DNA of 36,277 nt from NCBI GenBank assembly GCA_026395675.1, contig JAPLYF010000049.1:1-36277 (forward strand), written 5' to 3'. The translations under genes and the position numbers were made by a program. The notes beneath the pieces are model-generated. The model saw only the letters and a program-made list of their open reading frames with translations, searched no databases and was not told the origin of the DNA. Shown piece after piece: positions 22,760-29,809 of the stretch (positions within the stretch are counted from its first letter, which is position 1; each line of letters opens with the position of its first letter). This DNA is from Candidatus Parcubacteria bacterium (GTDB lineage: Bacteria > Patescibacteriota > Patescibacteriia > CAIXNZ01).

Positions 22760-22793
22760 GGCGCACAAAAAAATATTCAAGTGCGTCCTTTTT
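22759..22793 (+). terminator. Terminator of small gene 2
   Basis: GGGCGCAC pairs with GTGCGTCC (one G-U), same loop as at 22441, followed by T run. Confidence 0.85.
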
Positions 22794-22824
22794 CTTGAGA
22801 AAATTTTAATTAACGCTAAATAAT

Positions 22825-23790
22825 ATGCTTAAAATAGGTTTAATTTTTGGCGGGTTAAGCAATGAACATGAAGTTTCTATAAATTCCGCAAAAAATATCG
22901 TTAAAAATTTTGATTACAATAAATATAAATTGGTCTTAATTTATTGGAAAAGAGACGGAAGGTTTTATGTTATAGAAGATATAAATAATCTTAAAAATAA
23001 ACAATTAATCGCCATCGAAGCTTTTAAGCAAAAATTTGATATTTCTTTATTAATGACCCACGGCAAATATGGCGAGGATGGGGTGCTGCAAGCGATTTTG
23101 GAAAGCCAAAAGATTAAATATTGTGGGTGTAAGGTTTTGAGTTCAGCTTTATGCATGGACAAAGCCATATTTAAACAATTTGCAGGCGGGCAAAAATTCC
23201 CGCAGGTAAAATTTGAGATAATCGCAGATAAATTTGCGCCTAATGAGATAAATGCGATAAAAAAAATGTTTAAATTGCCTGTTTTTGTGAAACCAGCCAA
23301 TTCCGGATCTTCAGTCGGCATTACAAAAGTTAAGGATTTTGCAAAACTTAAATTGGCGATTAAAGAAGCTTTTAAGCATGATAGCAAGGTCATTATTGAG
23401 CAAGGGATTGAAAAGCTCCATGAAATTGAAGTAGCGATTTTGGGCAATGAAAAATTAATAATTTCAGAGCCAGGGGAAGTCCTGCCCTTTAAAGAATTTT
23501 ATGATTATGATGACAAATATATTTTGAATAAGACTAAATTAATAATTCCAGCCAAGTTAAATAGGCAGATGATCTTTAAAATTAAAGAAATCGCGGGGAA
23601 AATTTATAAATTATGCGATTGTTCAGGATTTGCTAGGATTGATTTTTTAATTAAAAATAATAAAGTTTATTTAAACGAGATTAACACCTTGCCTGGCTTT
23701 ACTCAAAATTCAATGTACCCGCTTTTAATGATGAATTCGGGCATTAGCTATAAAGAATTGATTAATAAAATAATTGAATTATCTTCTTGA
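22825..23790 (+). CDS. ddl: D-alanine--D-alanine ligase
   Basis: Makes D-Ala-D-Ala for peptidoglycan precursors using ATP (ATP-grasp). 321 residues. Motifs: FGGLSNEHEVS near the N-terminus, HGKYGEDGVLQAIL, VKPANSGSSVGITK (ATP loop), EFYDYDDKYI (omega loop typical of D-Ala rather than D-lactate ligases), ARIDFLI and NEINTLPGFT (Mg-binding). No Shine-Dalgarno; the ATG is fixed by the family N-terminus. It lies just after the terminator of small gene 2 and before a kinase-tail remnant. Confidence 0.93.
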   Translation: MLKIGLIFGGLSNEHEVSINSAKNIVKNFDYNKYKLVLIYWKRDGRFYVIEDINNLKNKQLIAIEAFKQKFDISLLMTHGKYGEDGVLQAILESQKIKYCGCKVLSSALCMDKAIFKQFAGGQKFPQVKFEIIADKFAPNEINAIKKMFKLPVFVKPANSGSSVGITKVKDFAKLKLAIKEAFKHDSKVIIEQGIEKLHEIEVAILGNEKLIISEPGEVLPFKEFYDYDDKYILNKTKLIIPAKLNRQMIFKIKEIAGKIYKLCDCSGFARIDFLIKNNKVYLNEINTLPGFTQNSMYPLLMMNSGISYKELINKIIELSS

Positions 23791-23794
23791 TTTC

Positions 23795-23883
23795 GCAAAA
23801 TCTGGGTGGAAAGCCCGGGTCCAGGCAAGGGTTCCACTTTTTATATCAGGTTTAGGATAAATAATAAGAGGTTGGAAAAGTAA
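23795..23883 (+). pseudogene. Histidine kinase C-terminal remnant
   Basis: 89 bp identical at 79 positions to 21096-21184, the last codons of the sensor kinase (KIWVESPGPGKGSTFYIRF then IxNKRLEK and stop). Of ten differences most are silent, leaving one amino-acid change, so the parent was a functional paralogue before it was lost. Nothing of the kinase precedes it; ddl ends 4 bp upstream. Confidence 0.8.
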
Positions 23884-23885
23884 AA

Positions 23886-24172
23886 AACTATTATCAGCGG
23901 CTTTAGCCGCTGCACAGTTACGAAGTGGCTGATCGTTAATCAGATGAACTTCCCTAATAAAATTCTGCGACTTTGTCGCAGTGCGCTTGCTTCCGCCGTC
24001 GCTTTGCTTTGGCGGACAGGAAAGCAAGCGATAATTGTTTTCGTATATTTTTAAAAAGATATTATCAGAGGCTTTAGCCTCTGCACGGCCACTATGTGGC
24101 CGAAAAAGAATTCATGATTCAGCAGCTTTGCTGCTGTGCGGACGCTAAAGCGTCCGATAATTAATAAAAGAA
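23886..24172. repeat. REP-type palindromes upstream of RAYT
   Basis: Two composite blocks. Block 1: ATTATC, hairpin AGCGGCTTTAGCCGCT, GCAC, hairpin CAGTTAC/GTGGCTG, then hairpin CTGCGAC/GTCGCAG and CGCTTGCTT/AAGCAAGCG (to ~24035), whose loop holds a family A element (TCCGCC/GGCGGA). Block 2: hairpins AGAGGC/GCCTCT, CGGCCAC/GTGGCCG, AGCAGC/GCTGCT and GGACGC/GCGTCC ending GATAAT (24061-24165). Each unit is hairpin, TGCRC-like linker, hairpin, then GATAAT-like end. No gene here. Confidence 0.75.
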
Positions 24173-24177
24173 ATTCC

Positions 24178-24675
24178 ATGGAGTTTTATTTGGATAATAA
24201 TTATTTTTTTATTACCTGCCGGACAATTGATGGCAGGGATTATTTTTTAGAAAATGAAATAAGAGGTTATATTTTAGATCTATTTAAAAAAATTGAACAA
24301 AATTTTAGTGTTAAATTTTGTGCTTATAGTATTTTATTGAATCATTACCATTTCTTGTTATATTTACAGAAGGGGAAAGAAATACATGAAATAATTCATA
24401 AAATAAATGGGAATATTTCCTATTATTTAAAAGATGCGCCAAAACCTTTGTGGGATATTTATCATAACAGCAATGCTTTTAACGAAGATTCATTTTATAA
24501 GATAATAGGTTATATCGCAGGCAATCCTTTTAAACATGGATTGGTAAAAGATATTGAGGACTTGAAAAATTATAGATTTAGTAACTATAATGAATTAGCT
24601 GATAAATATGGCTATGATGGTATTAATGAAATTATTAGCAATGTACATCGGTTGAATTGGGAATTAAAATTATAA
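24178..24675 (+). CDS. REP-associated tyrosine transposase (RAYT)
   Basis: 165 residues of the Y1 HUH (IS200-like, COG1943) family. HUH motif in LLNHYHFLLYL and the catalytic tyrosine in YIAGNPFKHGLV (the YIxxNPxxxGLV signature). RAYTs cut and join single-stranded DNA at REP hairpins and are thought to spread them. The ATG at 24178 is preferred; a GTG at 24136 lies inside a REP hairpin. No Shine-Dalgarno. REP hairpins flank it on both sides, and the outer blocks (from 23886 and from 24683) are near-identical direct repeats, so the gene sits in a REP-bounded unit. The only transposase-like gene in the window. Confidence 0.88.
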   Translation: MEFYLDNNYFFITCRTIDGRDYFLENEIRGYILDLFKKIEQNFSVKFCAYSILLNHYHFLLYLQKGKEIHEIIHKINGNISYYLKDAPKPLWDIYHNSNAFNEDSFYKIIGYIAGNPFKHGLVKDIEDLKNYRFSNYNELADKYGYDGINEIISNVHRLNWELKL

Positions 24676-24682
24676 TGGAGAC

Positions 24683-24865
24683 ATTATCAGCGGCTTTAGC
24701 CGCTGCACAGCCACGCAGTGGCTGATCGTTACACATGTAAACTTTTTAATAATATTCTGCGACTTTGTCGCAGTGCGCTTGCTTCCGCCGTCGCTTTGCT
24801 TTGGCGGACAGGAAAGCAAGCGGTAATTAATTTAGCTTCGGCGGACAGGAAAGCGGCCGATAATA
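24683..24865. repeat. REP-type palindromes downstream of RAYT
   Basis: Direct repeat of upstream block 1: AGCGGCTTTAGCCGCT, GCAC, CAGCCAC/GTGGCTG (perfect here, G-T paired upstream), CTGCGAC/GTCGCAG, CGCTTGCTT/AAGCAAGCG with the same nested family A insert, followed by a partial third unit ending GATAAT. Confidence 0.75.
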
Positions 24866-24882
24866 TAAATAATTCTAAAAAT

Positions 24883-25470
24883 ATGACAAAAAAATTCTGG
24901 GAGTTTGAAAAAGGGGGTAAGGCATTAGAAATTGATATTTTGGGCAAGGAAGAGGGAGGCAAATGGGTTTATTTAGCCAGAGGCGAAAATCCTAAAGTAA
25001 AAGAACCATTTGAGCAGGCAATTAAAAAAGTAATTGCCAATTGGCCGGAAACAATCGCTGTTTTTCGGCGAGGTAAAAAAATTGAAAAGGATTTAAGGAT
25101 TGAGCCGGAAAAACCAGCTTTTAGAGATATCTATGATCAGGTTTCAGTTAATCTGCTGGGCGAAGAAAATTCTCAAGACCCTGAAATTTTAAAACAAAGA
25201 TTGTTATTTTTTAACACCCTGCAAACTCCTTTGGATTTTTATTATGGCACTGATGCTTTTTTTCTTTATACGGATGACAAAGGCAAAAAAAATATTTGCA
25301 CTATTGATGTGACTAAAAATCCGGCCAAAGAGGAAGGTTATAGGGCAGATGTAATTATAAATGAGCCGCCTGAACGCGTGGCAGATCCCAAGTCCTATCA
25401 AAAGTGGCTAAGGTCATATGCAGAAGAAATTTCAACCAAATTAAAACACGGCGGTACACCTTTGCATTAA
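24883..25470 (+). CDS. Unknown soluble protein
   Basis: 195 residues from the ATG at 24883; 55 codons upstream in frame only translate REP sequence. Mixed alpha/beta, no signal peptide. Segments: KKFWEFEKGGKALEIDILG, FRRGKKIEKDLRIEPEKP, LLFFNTLQTPLDFYYGTDAFF, RADVIINEPPERVADPK and a helical C-terminus. The pattern around TPLDFYYGTDAFFLY and CTIDVTKNPA suggests an enzyme-like or nuclease-like core but I cannot assign a family. No Shine-Dalgarno. Confidence 0.65.
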   Translation: MTKKFWEFEKGGKALEIDILGKEEGGKWVYLARGENPKVKEPFEQAIKKVIANWPETIAVFRRGKKIEKDLRIEPEKPAFRDIYDQVSVNLLGEENSQDPEILKQRLLFFNTLQTPLDFYYGTDAFFLYTDDKGKKNICTIDVTKNPAKEEGYRADVIINEPPERVADPKSYQKWLRSYAEEISTKLKHGGTPLH

Positions 25471-25473
25471 GAT

Positions 25474-25502
25474 TTGACAGAAATTAATATCTTTGCTAAT
25501 GT
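25474..25502 (+). promoter_or_regulatory. Promoter of zinc-finger gene
   Basis: TTGACA (25474-25479), 17 bp, TAATGT (25497-25502) with TGC before it. Confidence 0.65.
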
Positions 25503-25557
25503 AAAAAATCGATTTAGAATATTCGCAAGCTCCAAACAATTTGGAAAGGAGGGTTTC

Positions 25558-25857
25558 ATGACTGGAACTGCTTGCATAATTTGCGGTTTTGAAGAAAAGG
25601 CGCTTAAAGAATTTATCTGCGAGGGCTGTTTTCAGAATATTTTTGCAGGTTCTTTAACTAAAAAAGCACTTTTTTGCAAAAAGTGCCATCAGGTTCATGA
25701 TTTGACCAATGAGGAATTTGCTTTAATCACCAAAGGCAAGTACACGCAAATTGCCAAAGAAGTTCTGGTCGTTATTGAAACCTGCGATCTCTGTCATCAA
25801 GATGGCGAATCAACCGAAGCTACAATTATTTGTCTGACTGAATTTGCCAATGCATAA
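25558..25857 (+). CDS. Small zinc-ribbon-like protein
   Basis: 99 residues. Four CxxC-type pairs: TACIICGF, ICEGCFQN, FCKKCHQ and CDLCHQ, enough for two zinc sites. No DNA-binding or enzymatic domain beyond this is clear. GGAAAGGAGG 6 bp before the ATG; own promoter and terminator. Function unknown; nucleic-acid or protein binding is likely for such ribbons. Confidence 0.7.
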   Translation: MTGTACIICGFEEKALKEFICEGCFQNIFAGSLTKKALFCKKCHQVHDLTNEEFALITKGKYTQIAKEVLVVIETCDLCHQDGESTEATIICLTEFANA

Positions 25858-25859
25858 TC

Positions 25860-25888
25860 AAAGAAAGGGCGCACAACCCTTTCTTTTT
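25860..25888 (+). terminator. Terminator of zinc-ribbon gene
   Basis: AAAGAAAGGG / CCCTTTCTTTTT. Confidence 0.85.
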
Positions 25889-25966
25889 AAATGCTTGATT
25901 TTCGCCAAAACATTTGGTAATCTTAAATCATTAATCATTTTAAATAATGATTTTTTTATTTTGCTG

Positions 25967-26050
25967 GCCGAGGTGGCGTAACTGGTAGCCGCGCTACTTT
26001 GAGGTGGTAGTGGCCGCAAGGCCGTAGGAGTTCGAGTCTCCTCCTCGGCA
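25967..26050 (+). tRNA. tRNA-Leu (GAG)
   Basis: Acceptor GCCGAGG/CCTCGGC, D-arm with AACTGGTAG, anticodon stem CTACT/GGTAG around loop TTGAGGT (anticodon GAG), long variable arm GGCC-GCAA-GGCC typical of class II tRNA, T-arm AGGAG-TTCGAGT-CTCCT, discriminator A. CCA is not encoded (next bases TCA). Reads CUC/CUU. Confidence 0.93.
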
Positions 26051-26110
26051 TCAAGCAGGTTTCTGCCTACGCTAAAGCTTCGGCCGACAGGCAAATCCTG
26101 TCCTCGGCAT
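26042..26110. repeat. Palindromic element with copy of tRNA-Leu 3' end
   Basis: TCCTCGGCAT (26042-26051, tRNA 3' end) recurs at 26101-26110. Between them is a 30-bp family A element (26062-26091; arms TCTGCC... and ...CGACAGG). Confidence 0.6.
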
Positions 26111-26136
26111 TAATTAAATAATTACTTCAAGAGTTT

Positions 26137-26430
26137 TTGTTATAGTTAAAAGTTATTAGTTATATTGGGCGCTTAGCTCCCCTCGACTTCGCTCGGGGCA
26201 GGCAGTTGTGACTTAAAGTATTTATGGACGGCAACCAGCTTCGCTAAGCGCATCCCAACAGTTATTGTTATAGTTATAAGGTATTAGTTTAATAAGGGCG
26301 CTTAGCTTCTGCCTACGCTAAAGCTACGGCAGACAAGCAGTTATGACTTAAAGTATTTACGGATGGCAACCAGCTTCGCTAAGCGCATACCAACAGTTAT
26401 TGTTATAGTTATAAGGTATTAGTTTAATAA
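26137..26430. repeat. Tandem repeat carrying tRNA-Val 5' ends
   Basis: Units start at 26137, 26265 and 26400 (spacing 128 and 135), each TTGTTATAGTT... followed by GGGCGCTTAGCT, the first 12 bases of tRNA-Val. Only the third continues into a tRNA. In units 1 and 2 the 12 bases are followed by a palindrome (CCCCTCG/CGGGG in one; TCTGCC/GGCAGA in the other), then AAGTATTTA and GCTAAGCGC (26243-26251, 26378-26386), complementary to GCGCTTAGC at the unit's front. Confidence 0.75.
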
Positions 26431-26504
26431 GGGCGCTTAGCTCAGCTGGTTAGAGCGACTCGTTTACACCGAGTAGGTCGAGGGTTCGACTCCTTCAGCG
26501 CCCA
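26431..26504 (+). tRNA. tRNA-Val (TAC)
   Basis: Acceptor GGGCGCT/AGCGCCC, D-arm TTAGCTCAGCTGGTTAGAGC, anticodon stem ACTCG/CGAGT with loop TTTACAC (anticodon TAC), T-arm GAGGG-TTCGACT-CCTTC, discriminator A; CCA not encoded. Confidence 0.95.
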
Positions 26505-26584
26505 TTGACGTAAATTTTCTTTTCTGTAATTATTTAAGCAAGTTAAAAGGGGGCCAATTCTTGGCTCTTTTAAAATTTAACAAG

Positions 26585-26613
26585 GCCCTCCTTCGCATAA
26601 AGCTTCGGAGGGC
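26585..26613. repeat. Palindromic element before purD
   Basis: GCCCTCC / GGAGGGC with apical CTTCG...CTTCGG; ends one base before the purD ribosome site. Confidence 0.75.
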
Positions 26614-26630
26614 AGGGAGGTTAGTTAAAG

Positions 26631-27956
26631 ATGGCAGAGTTTAAGGTTCTACTGGTTGGTTCAGGCGGCAGGGAATATGCTTTTTTACGAAAGTTGCTTC
26701 AGTCGCCTGACGTCAAAGTGACTGTCGCACCTGGTTTAAGCGGCATGCTGTATTTTCTAAGTGAAGAACAGCGCAGCCGGGTGGAATTAAAGCCGCAGGT
26801 CAAAGCCAACGACATTAAGGCAATTGTTGAGCTGGCCGAAGAAATCAAGCCGGATTTGGTTGTGGTCGGACCTGAGGATCCGTTAATTCTGGGCTTGGCT
26901 GATGAACTGCAAAAAGTCGGCTTTAAGGTCTTTGGCTTTACCAAAACAGCAGCTACACTGGAAGGCAGCAAACGTTTCTGCAAAGAGATTTATCAAAAAT
27001 TAAAACTGCCGACTGCGCCCGCAGAGTATTTTACAAGAGCTGAAGCTGCGATTCAGAGGCTTGAATGGTACGAGCAAAACGGTCAGCCAGTAGTTTTAAA
27101 ATGCGACAATCCGGCTTTGGGCAAGGGCGTGATAGTCGTTCCATTAAGCCACCCTGGCTATTGGCAAGAACTTAAGAGCCAGGTTAGGCTAATGTTTGAC
27201 CCCAAAATGCCACTTGGTTTTCTGGCCAAGGCAGTTCTTTTGGAAGATCAGTTTCACATGCTCAATGAATGGTCAGCCATGAGTATTGTCGGACCAAATA
27301 ACTTCTGGCTTGGACTGGCTCCTACCAAAGATCATAAGGAGCTTAATGGCAAAAATACCGGAGGCATGGGTATTGTCACTATGGCACCAGGATTTTCCTA
27401 TGATGACATGCTGAAGCGCAAACCCCTTGTCCGCCAAGTCGCAGAACACATGAGTGATTACCACAAAACAGAGCTCTGCGGCATTTTCTACGAAGGCTTG
27501 AATCGTATGATGGGCGGCGTGGACTATCTGGTGGAAATAAATGTTCGTGGCGGAGACCCTGAAACCCAGGGCCAACTGGAATTCATTGAAGGCGCGCCCT
27601 TGCATGAGATTTTGCTGGCCGCAGTAGAAGGCAAGCCGGAAATTCTGTCACGAGTTCGCGTGCCTGAAGACAAAGTGCTGGTGGGAGTGGTCATGGCAAG
27701 TAAGGGTTATCCTGGCGCTTACGAAAAAGGCAAGGTTATTACGATGCCAAAAGAACTGCCCGTCCCTGGCATGATTTTTTCAGCGGGCTTGGCCTGGGAA
27801 GAGGGCAAGCTCTATACGGCCGGCGGACGCGTTCTTATGGCAGTTGGCGAAGGCAAGACAGTTTCCTCAGCGCGCAACCGGGCTTATGCTATAGTTAACA
27901 GCATTAAGCACGATGGCGCTCTGGTTTGGCGCGAAGACATAGGCATTGCCGCCTAA
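26631..27956 (+). CDS. purD: Phosphoribosylamine--glycine ligase
   Basis: GAR synthetase, second step of purine synthesis; ATP-grasp enzyme. 441 residues, family-typical. Motifs: GSGGREYAF (Y16 replaces the usual His), GPEDPLILGLADEL, FTKTAATLEGSKRFCK, KCDNPALGKGVIV, PTKDHKELNGKNTGGMG, and EINVRGGDPETQ (usual Phe replaced by Gly in NVRFGDPETQ). AGGGAGG lies 10 bp before the ATG. No other purine gene is nearby, so it may serve salvage or have a changed role; the two substitutions fit a divergent branch. Confidence 0.9.
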   Translation: MAEFKVLLVGSGGREYAFLRKLLQSPDVKVTVAPGLSGMLYFLSEEQRSRVELKPQVKANDIKAIVELAEEIKPDLVVVGPEDPLILGLADELQKVGFKVFGFTKTAATLEGSKRFCKEIYQKLKLPTAPAEYFTRAEAAIQRLEWYEQNGQPVVLKCDNPALGKGVIVVPLSHPGYWQELKSQVRLMFDPKMPLGFLAKAVLLEDQFHMLNEWSAMSIVGPNNFWLGLAPTKDHKELNGKNTGGMGIVTMAPGFSYDDMLKRKPLVRQVAEHMSDYHKTELCGIFYEGLNRMMGGVDYLVEINVRGGDPETQGQLEFIEGAPLHEILLAAVEGKPEILSRVRVPEDKVLVGVVMASKGYPGAYEKGKVITMPKELPVPGMIFSAGLAWEEGKLYTAGGRVLMAVGEGKTVSSARNRAYAIVNSIKHDGALVWREDIGIAA

Positions 27957-27970
27957 ATTTAAAACAATAT

Positions 27971-28008
27971 AAAAAGGTCGAGTTTTTACTCGGCCTTTTC
28001 TTTTTTTG
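27971..28008. terminator. Bidirectional terminator purD / ferredoxin
   Basis: AAAAAGGTCGAGT pairs with ACTCGGCCTTTT, T run on + strand. Confidence 0.8.
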
Positions 28009-28016
28009 ACCTAATT

Positions 28017-28205
28017 TTATTCTTCAATGCTTATGCACTGGACAGGACAGGCATCAACTGCTTGCTGTATTTTATTATAATATTGGGCGTAATCATCCAA
28101 AGTTTTGACCTGGCTTTTACCGTCTGCTAAATGAAAGACCTCAGGGCAAATGCCTTCGCAAGTGCCGCAGCCAATACATAATTCTTGATTAATTTTTGGT
28201 TTCAT
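28017..28205 (-). CDS. 4Fe-4S ferredoxin
   Basis: 62 residues, single-cluster type. CIGCGTCEGICP gives C10, C13, C16; ACPVQC gives C53, which completes the cluster; C20 and C57 are placed as in mono-cluster ferredoxins where they form a disulfide or second-site remnant. Carries electrons at low potential, for instance to radical SAM enzymes of which this window has two. Convergent with purD. Start ATG at 28205; a family B palindrome lies just upstream (28220-28249). Confidence 0.92.
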   Translation of the reverse strand: MKPKINQELCIGCGTCEGICPEVFHLADGKSQVKTLDDYAQYYNKIQQAVDACPVQCISIEE

Positions 28206-28219
28206 ATAAGTAAATGGTT

Positions 28220-28249
28220 TCCGCCAAAGGCGGATCAGCCTCTGGCTGA
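28220..28249. repeat. Family B element, basic 30-bp form
   Basis: Two adjacent hairpins, TCCGCC-AAA-GGCGGA and TCAGCC-TCT-GGCTGA, exactly 30 bp. Confidence 0.8.
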
Positions 28250-28307
28250 AAATTATTAAATTATTTGTTTTTGACTCTTTTAATCATAGTATCAATTTTT
28301 TTGTTTT

Positions 28308-28336
28308 TAGACAAGAGGTTAATTTTTTGCTATTAT
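28308..28336 (+). promoter_or_regulatory. Promoter of gene at 28362
   Basis: TAGACA (28308-28313), 17 bp, TATTAT (28331-28336) with TGC before it. Confidence 0.65.
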
Positions 28337-28361
28337 AAATACAGAGTAATAACTTATTAGT

Positions 28362-28610
28362 ATGTTTTTAAAGATTTTTGGTTTAATTTTACTGATTAGC
28401 GGCCCTTTCTTGGTTATCAAATCCGGATGGTTTTTGGAAAATTTCGGTAGCATCCAATGGGCTGAAGACAAATTAAGTACTGAAGGCGGAACGCGTTTTT
28501 TGTACAAAATAATTGGCCTGGCTTTTATGTTTTTTGGCCTGACCATGATTTTTGATTTATTTGGCGGCATTGTGATATGGATTTTTTCACCTTTACTGCC
28601 CAAAAAATAG
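28362..28610 (+). CDS. Small two-helix membrane protein
   Basis: 82 residues. Hydrophobic segments MFLKIFGLILLISGPFLVI and IIGLAFMFFGLTMIFDLFGG flank a short polar region with FLENFGSIQWAEDKLSTEGG, and a third hydrophobic end. Similar tiny membrane proteins are common in CPR genomes; function unknown. Own promoter, no Shine-Dalgarno. Confidence 0.7.
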   Translation: MFLKIFGLILLISGPFLVIKSGWFLENFGSIQWAEDKLSTEGGTRFLYKIIGLAFMFFGLTMIFDLFGGIVIWIFSPLLPKK

Positions 28611-28631
28611 TTAAATTTTTATTATAATTTT

Positions 28632-28682
28632 TCCGCCAAAGGCCTGGCCTTGGCCAAGACAGGCGGATCAGCCTCTGGCTGA
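28632..28682. repeat. Family B element, 51-bp form
   Basis: Same two-hairpin element as at 28220, with 21 bp inserted in the first hairpin: CCTGGCCTTGG / CCAAGACAGG, itself palindromic. Confidence 0.8.
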
Positions 28683-28701
28683 TAAATTTTAATTTTATTT
28701 T

Positions 28702-29253
28702 ATGCCAATTTCAGGAGGAGCACAATTTATAAATCCCCGGGAGGTTATTGATAAAGCAAGTTTAGTCGAGGGAATGAAAGTTGCGGATTTGGGTTGCGGG
28801 AATTTGGGTTATTTTATTATCCCCATGGCCAAAGTCATAGGCAAAGAAAGCGTGGCTTATGGTGTTGATATTTTAAAACCGGTTTTGGAAGCAGTTAGAA
28901 GCAGGGCTAAACTAGAAGGTTTAACCAATATTGAATTAATCTGGGCTGATCTGGAAAAAGTTGGTTCGTCAAAAATTCCCGATGGCAGTTTGGATGCAGA
29001 TTTTTTAGTAAATATCTTGTTTCAGAATAAAAAACGCGAGGCGATTATGCAAGAAGCAACGCGCATTTTGAAAAAGGGAGGCAAGCTAGTCGTGGTTGAC
29101 TGGAAAAAAATCAACATACCTTTTGGTCCACCAGTGGAAATCAGAGTTGAACCAGAAAGCATTAAGTCCATAGCTGCTAAAATTAATCTGAAATTGTTGG
29201 AAGAATTAGAAGTTGGTGATTATTTTTGGGGCTTAGTGTTTGAAAAAAATTAA
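28702..29253 (+). CDS. SAM-dependent methyltransferase
   Basis: 183 residues, class I Rossmann methyltransferase (Methyltransf_11/25-like). Motif I KVADLGCGNLGYF, motif II-like VAYGVDILKPVLE, NIELIWADLEK, and post-motif EATRILKKGGKLVVVDW. Substrate not predictable; the short C-terminus favours a small-molecule, quinone-like or lipid substrate. No Shine-Dalgarno. Confidence 0.8.
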   Translation: MPISGGAQFINPREVIDKASLVEGMKVADLGCGNLGYFIIPMAKVIGKESVAYGVDILKPVLEAVRSRAKLEGLTNIELIWADLEKVGSSKIPDGSLDADFLVNILFQNKKREAIMQEATRILKKGGKLVVVDWKKINIPFGPPVEIRVEPESIKSIAAKINLKLLEELEVGDYFWGLVFEKN

Positions 29254-29344
29254 TATGGAGGATTAAGAATTAAGCAAGATAAGTAATTTAAGCTTAACTC
29301 GCTTGCCATGTTTATTTATTAATTTACTAATATTTTAGCAACTT

Positions 29345-29767
29345 ATGATTTTTTTAGGAATTGATTGGGGGAAAATTTTTTCAGTGCCTTTTTGGCTGGC
29401 AGTAAATCCTGGCGAACTCTCAGAAATGTTTGCCAATATTTTTTTAATAGTCCTGGCTAGTAGTTATTCATTGTACGGATTGGGCAAATACTTTGAATGG
29501 CATTTAACTAAGAGGCGCGAATTCATTAAGGCAAAATTCTGGCACAAGGTTACAACTCTTTGTCTGACTGTCGCAATTTCATTTACTTTTATCTTTTTTT
29601 TCCGCTATGAGGCCATCCCGGTTTTAGGCGGCAGGTTCTGGATTTTTCTCTGGCTGGCCATGGGATTATCCTGGTCAATTTATTTGATTAAATATTATTT
29701 TGTTGATTTAAAAAAGGATTTAAATGAACTGAAAACTAAGCAAAAACTCAATAAATATTTAAAATAA
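29345..29767 (+). CDS. Membrane protein, unknown
   Basis: 140 residues with about three helices: MFANIFLIVLASSYSLYGLG, VTTLCLTVAISFTFIFFF and FWIFLWLAMGLSWSIYLI, then a basic soluble tail (YFVDLKKDLNELKTKQKL). No family assigned; no Shine-Dalgarno. Confidence 0.7.
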   Translation: MIFLGIDWGKIFSVPFWLAVNPGELSEMFANIFLIVLASSYSLYGLGKYFEWHLTKRREFIKAKFWHKVTTLCLTVAISFTFIFFFRYEAIPVLGGRFWIFLWLAMGLSWSIYLIKYYFVDLKKDLNELKTKQKLNKYLK

Positions 29768-29773
29768 TAAAAT

Positions 29774-29799
29774 AGGCCTTCTCGGGCCTGTTTTTTTTT
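29774..29799 (+). terminator. Terminator of gene at 29345
   Basis: AGGCC-TTCTCG-GGCCT followed by nine T. Confidence 0.85.
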
Positions 29800-29809
29800 A
29801 TATATAAAA

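Noticed and set aside
24718..24882. N-terminal extension of the gene at 24883
   Set aside because: Encoded wholly by REP sequence; not protein-like.
26167..26251. Two extra tRNA genes or tRNA pseudogenes upstream of tRNA-Val
   Set aside because: Only the first 12 bases match; no anticodon arm or T-arm, and the body is a palindrome.
26137..26430. CRISPR-like array
   Set aside because: Units are 128-135 bp with tRNA sequence and no short repeat-spacer pattern; no cas gene.
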